Below are positions 63,268 through 64,000 of a stretch of DNA of 64,000 bases, one piece after another. The stretch spans positions 186,001-250,000 of the forward strand of contig NZ_VFAH01000008.1 of the NCBI RefSeq assembly GCF_008929045.1. The letters run 5' to 3'. This DNA comes from Noviherbaspirillum aerium (GTDB lineage Bacteria > Pseudomonadota > Gammaproteobacteria > Burkholderiales > Burkholderiaceae_D). How positions within the stretch are numbered: the stretch's first letter is position 1; every line of letters starts with the position of its first letter. The notes below the pieces were generated by a model, which worked only from the letters and a program-made list of their open reading frames with translations, ran no database searches and was not told the origin of the DNA. The position numbers were made by a program, and so were the translations under genes.

Positions 63268-64000
63268 ATGACGACGCAAAGTGAAGTCAATCGTACCGAG
63301 CAGCAAGAAGATCTTCTGAACAGCCTGATCGCATTCACCAAAGACCATCGCGCCACGTACTGGTCCGGAACGCTCTCCGAGTTCCTCGAGAGAGTCATGA
63401 CTGCAGATCCGCAGGGTGCCGCGCGCACATCGCATCAATACATGTGGGACATGATCCGCTGGATGGGCGGAGAAGATGAAAAGGGAAATTTCCGTTGCCG
63501 CCTGTTCGATCAGGAATTGTTCGGCGTCGACGAGTCCATCGACCGCGTGGTCGATTATTTCAAGGCCGCCGCCGCCGGTTCCGAAGTCGGCCGCCGCTTG
63601 CTGCTGCTGCTGGGACCGCCCTCCGGCGGCAAGTCCACGCTGGTGATCCTGCTCAAGCGCGGACTGGAAGAGTACAGTCATACCGAAGCCGGCGCCATTT
63701 ACGCCATCCAGGGATGCCCGGTGCATGAATCTCCGCTGCATCTGGTGCCGCATTCCCTGCGTTCGCGCTTCCGCGATACCTACGGGGTCGACATCAAGGG
63801 CGAGGTCTGCCCGCACTGCCGCACGCGCCTTGAGAACGATTATCAGGGCGATTTCCTGCGCATGCCGGTGGAACGCGTCTTCATCTCCGAGGCGGGACGC
63901 GTCGGCATCGGCACTTATGCGCCGCATGACCCCACCACCGCCGATCTCGCCGATCTGGTCGGTTCCGTCGACTTGTCCAAGGTTGCAGAGTACGGCGATG
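63268..64000 (+). CDS. prkA: PrkA-type serine protein kinase, 5' part (3' end outside window)
   Basis: The window holds the first 244 residues. Typical PrkA/YeaG segments are LLNSLIAFTKDH, YMWDMIRWMGGEDE, FDQELFGVDESIDRVVDYFK, the P-loop LLGPPSGGKSTLVILLK and YAIQGCPVHESPLHLVP. A CPHC pair lies near 200, then VFISEAGRVGIGTYAPHDP. The full protein is usually about 640 residues. Such kinases act in stress and nitrogen starvation, often with YeaH and SpoVR; those genes would lie beyond the window. GGGGAG precedes the ATG at 63268. Confidence 0.93.
   Translation, partial: MTTQSEVNRTEQQEDLLNSLIAFTKDHRATYWSGTLSEFLERVMTADPQGAARTSHQYMWDMIRWMGGEDEKGNFRCRLFDQELFGVDESIDRVVDYFKAAAAGSEVGRRLLLLLGPPSGGKSTLVILLKRGLEEYSHTEAGAIYAIQGCPVHESPLHLVPHSLRSRFRDTYGVDIKGEVCPHCRTRLENDYQGDFLRMPVERVFISEAGRVGIGTYAPHDPTTADLADLVGSVDLSKVAEYGD

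Overview
The window is GC-rich and densely coded on both strands. Its gene content (PpiD, a TesA/YbbA pair, DadA, OpgGH, SbcCD, SelU/SelD, LldD, acetoacetyl-CoA synthetase, a PhaC-like hydrolase, CheV, PrkA) fits a chemoorganotrophic betaproteobacterium of the order Burkholderiales, probably Oxalobacteraceae (a Herbaspirillum or Noviherbaspirillum type). The placement is inferred from gene content and protein style, not from a marker gene. No rRNA, tRNA, CRISPR array, integrase or intact insertion sequence was seen.

1-8 kb: the 3' part of ppiD with its terminator; a non-coding gap holding copy A of a dispersed repeat; tesA and a ybbA-like ATPase gene diverging from one GCATGC; then a leftward group dadA, LhgO-like oxidase, nnr and an EamA transporter. 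8-20 kb: two LysR genes, each divergent from a redox gene (an MDR alcohol dehydrogenase; azoR followed by two pirins), then ribA, an orphan periplasmic binding protein, an MFS transporter and acetoacetate-CoA ligase. 20-25 kb: a leftward stress-type set with an aldo/keto reductase, a YihY membrane protein (repeat copy B lies upstream), a hemerythrin, a Tat-exported aldo/keto reductase and a phosphoribosyltransferase-CBS fusion. 25-30 kb: PBP1A, a 77-aa protein behind a near-consensus LexA box, an SpmA/SpmB-type membrane protein and an acyltransferase.

30.9-33.9 kb is AT-richer, with a VanZ-like gene, a run of hairpins, two short unknown genes and an Ala/Lys-rich exported protein. It looks like accessory DNA. 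33.9-45.5 kb: sbcCD, a glycine-zipper protein, cheV, a decayed gene, a small zinc ribbon protein, lldD, and an XdhC gene beside an orphan 2Fe-2S subunit. 45.7-54.9 kb: opgGH for osmoregulated periplasmic glucans, a PAS-GGDEF-EAL protein, a 59-aa membrane protein and a divergent FtsH-like protease.

54.9-64 kb: selU and selD diverge and form the tRNA 2-selenouridine route. They are followed by a single-domain response regulator, a PhaC-like hydrolase with a serine nucleophile, a His/Gly/Ser-rich exported protein, a lipoprotein with two BamE-like repeats, a protease-less Lon-type AAA ATPase, a divergent PRPP synthetase and the start of prkA, which is cut by the window end.

The best candidates for something new are the LexA-box small gene at 28.1 kb, the divergent FtsH-type protease at 53 kb, the phosphoribosyltransferase-CBS fusion at 24-25 kb, and the hairpin-rich accessory stretch at 32.2-32.4 kb.
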